From contig NZ_LT671418.1 in assembly GCF_900130075.1 (NCBI RefSeq), forward strand, positions 2,356,001-2,420,000: a DNA stretch of 64,000 bases. Reading direction: 5' to 3'. Positions 63,807-64,000 of the stretch are shown here, one piece after another. The translations under genes and the position numbers were made by a program. The notes under the pieces are model-generated. The model had not been told where the DNA came from, did not search any database, and saw nothing but the letters and a program-made list of their open reading frames with translations. Numbering within the stretch: position 1 is the stretch's first letter; every line of letters begins with the position of its first letter. The DNA comes from Herminiimonas arsenitoxidans (lineage in GTDB: Bacteria; Pseudomonadota; Gammaproteobacteria; Burkholderiales; Burkholderiaceae_D).

Positions 63807-63968
63807 CTAGCGACTTTCGTGTTGCACACCAATATCGATGACGCCATAAGCATCGACACCTGAACTACTGTTCGGCGTACGCGCATATCCGCCACATCCA
63901 CCAAGAACTAACAGGGCGGGTAACAATAGAACCAAGCCTATTCTGAAATATTTTTGAGATTGTTTCAT
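63807..63968 (-). CDS. Small lipoprotein (53 aa)
   Basis: A frame too short for usual cut-offs. It reads MKQSQKYFRIGLVLLLPALL, then VLGGCGGYAR with a lipobox (Cys25), and ends DAYGVIDIGVQHESR. GTGAGTGC lies before the ATG. The mature part is only 29 residues and resembles the first strand of beta-proteobacterial porins (YGVIDxGV). It probably attaches to the outer membrane. Function unknown; the overlapping frame in this region shows no such features. Confidence 0.7.
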   Translation of the reverse strand: MKQSQKYFRIGLVLLLPALLVLGGCGGYARTPNSSSGVDAYGVIDIGVQHESR

Positions 63969-64000
63969 TGCACTCACTGTATCAACTTGATCGCTCAGAA

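Overview
The window looks like chromosomal DNA of a beta-proteobacterium, most likely family Oxalobacteraceae (Herminiimonas / Janthinobacterium type). This is inferred from protein character, moderate G+C and gene types such as small lipoproteins, a CerR-type TetR regulator next to an RND pump, NodT-type outer-membrane factors and a tandem glycine riboswitch. It was not tested by any search. No tRNA, rRNA, insertion sequence, integron site or CRISPR array was seen. Almost all of the sequence is compact operons.

Region by region. 1-3.9 kb: the barrel end of an autotransporter, a five-EF-hand protein and an OmpR-type two-component system. 4-9.5 kb: small membrane and DUF1653 genes, a second (PmrAB-like) two-component system, a phosphoethanolamine transferase with a candidate direct-repeat operator, and a convergent acyltransferase. 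9.7-12.9 kb: a monooxygenase-fold protein, a chromosomal aadA-like nucleotidyltransferase, a PIG-L deacetylase and a glutaredoxin-fold protein without active-site cysteines. 12.9-19.5 kb: a complete RND efflux operon led by its TetR regulator, with a perfect palindromic operator. 19.6-25 kb: a polysaccharide deacetylase lipoprotein, a PnuC/NadR-like pair, and a TonB-dependent receptor behind a TPP riboswitch, hence probably a thiamin-related receptor. 25-28.4 kb: GreB, a G+C-rich YcaQ-family gene, a tautomerase and a class II aldolase.

28.7-31 kb: ahpC-ahpF. 31.3-37.7 kb: a GntR-controlled operon with a polar amino-acid-type ABC importer and two M20 amidohydrolases. 37.7-42.5 kb: unrecognised genes, a PAS-GGDEF cyclase, OmpW and pncB. 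42.5-44.8 kb: a chemoreceptor behind a sigma-28-like promoter. 44.9-49.6 kb: the most interesting locus. A near-consensus sigma-54 promoter would start transcription just before a tandem glycine riboswitch, followed by an acidic amino-acid-type ABC importer and a D-threonine / D-3-hydroxyaspartate aldolase-family enzyme whose product would be glycine. 50.4-58.5 kb: a second RND system with a CusRS-like two-component system and a CusR-type palindrome upstream. 58.9-62.9 kb: MFS exporter, cupin and zinc alcohol dehydrogenase with a divergent LysR regulator. 63-64 kb: two lipoproteins.

Taken together the window is rich in envelope defence and export (EptA, AadA, two RND pumps, one DHA2 pump), peroxide defence and regulated uptake of amino-acid-like and vitamin-like nutrients. 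Two riboswitches and several candidate operators were found by eye.
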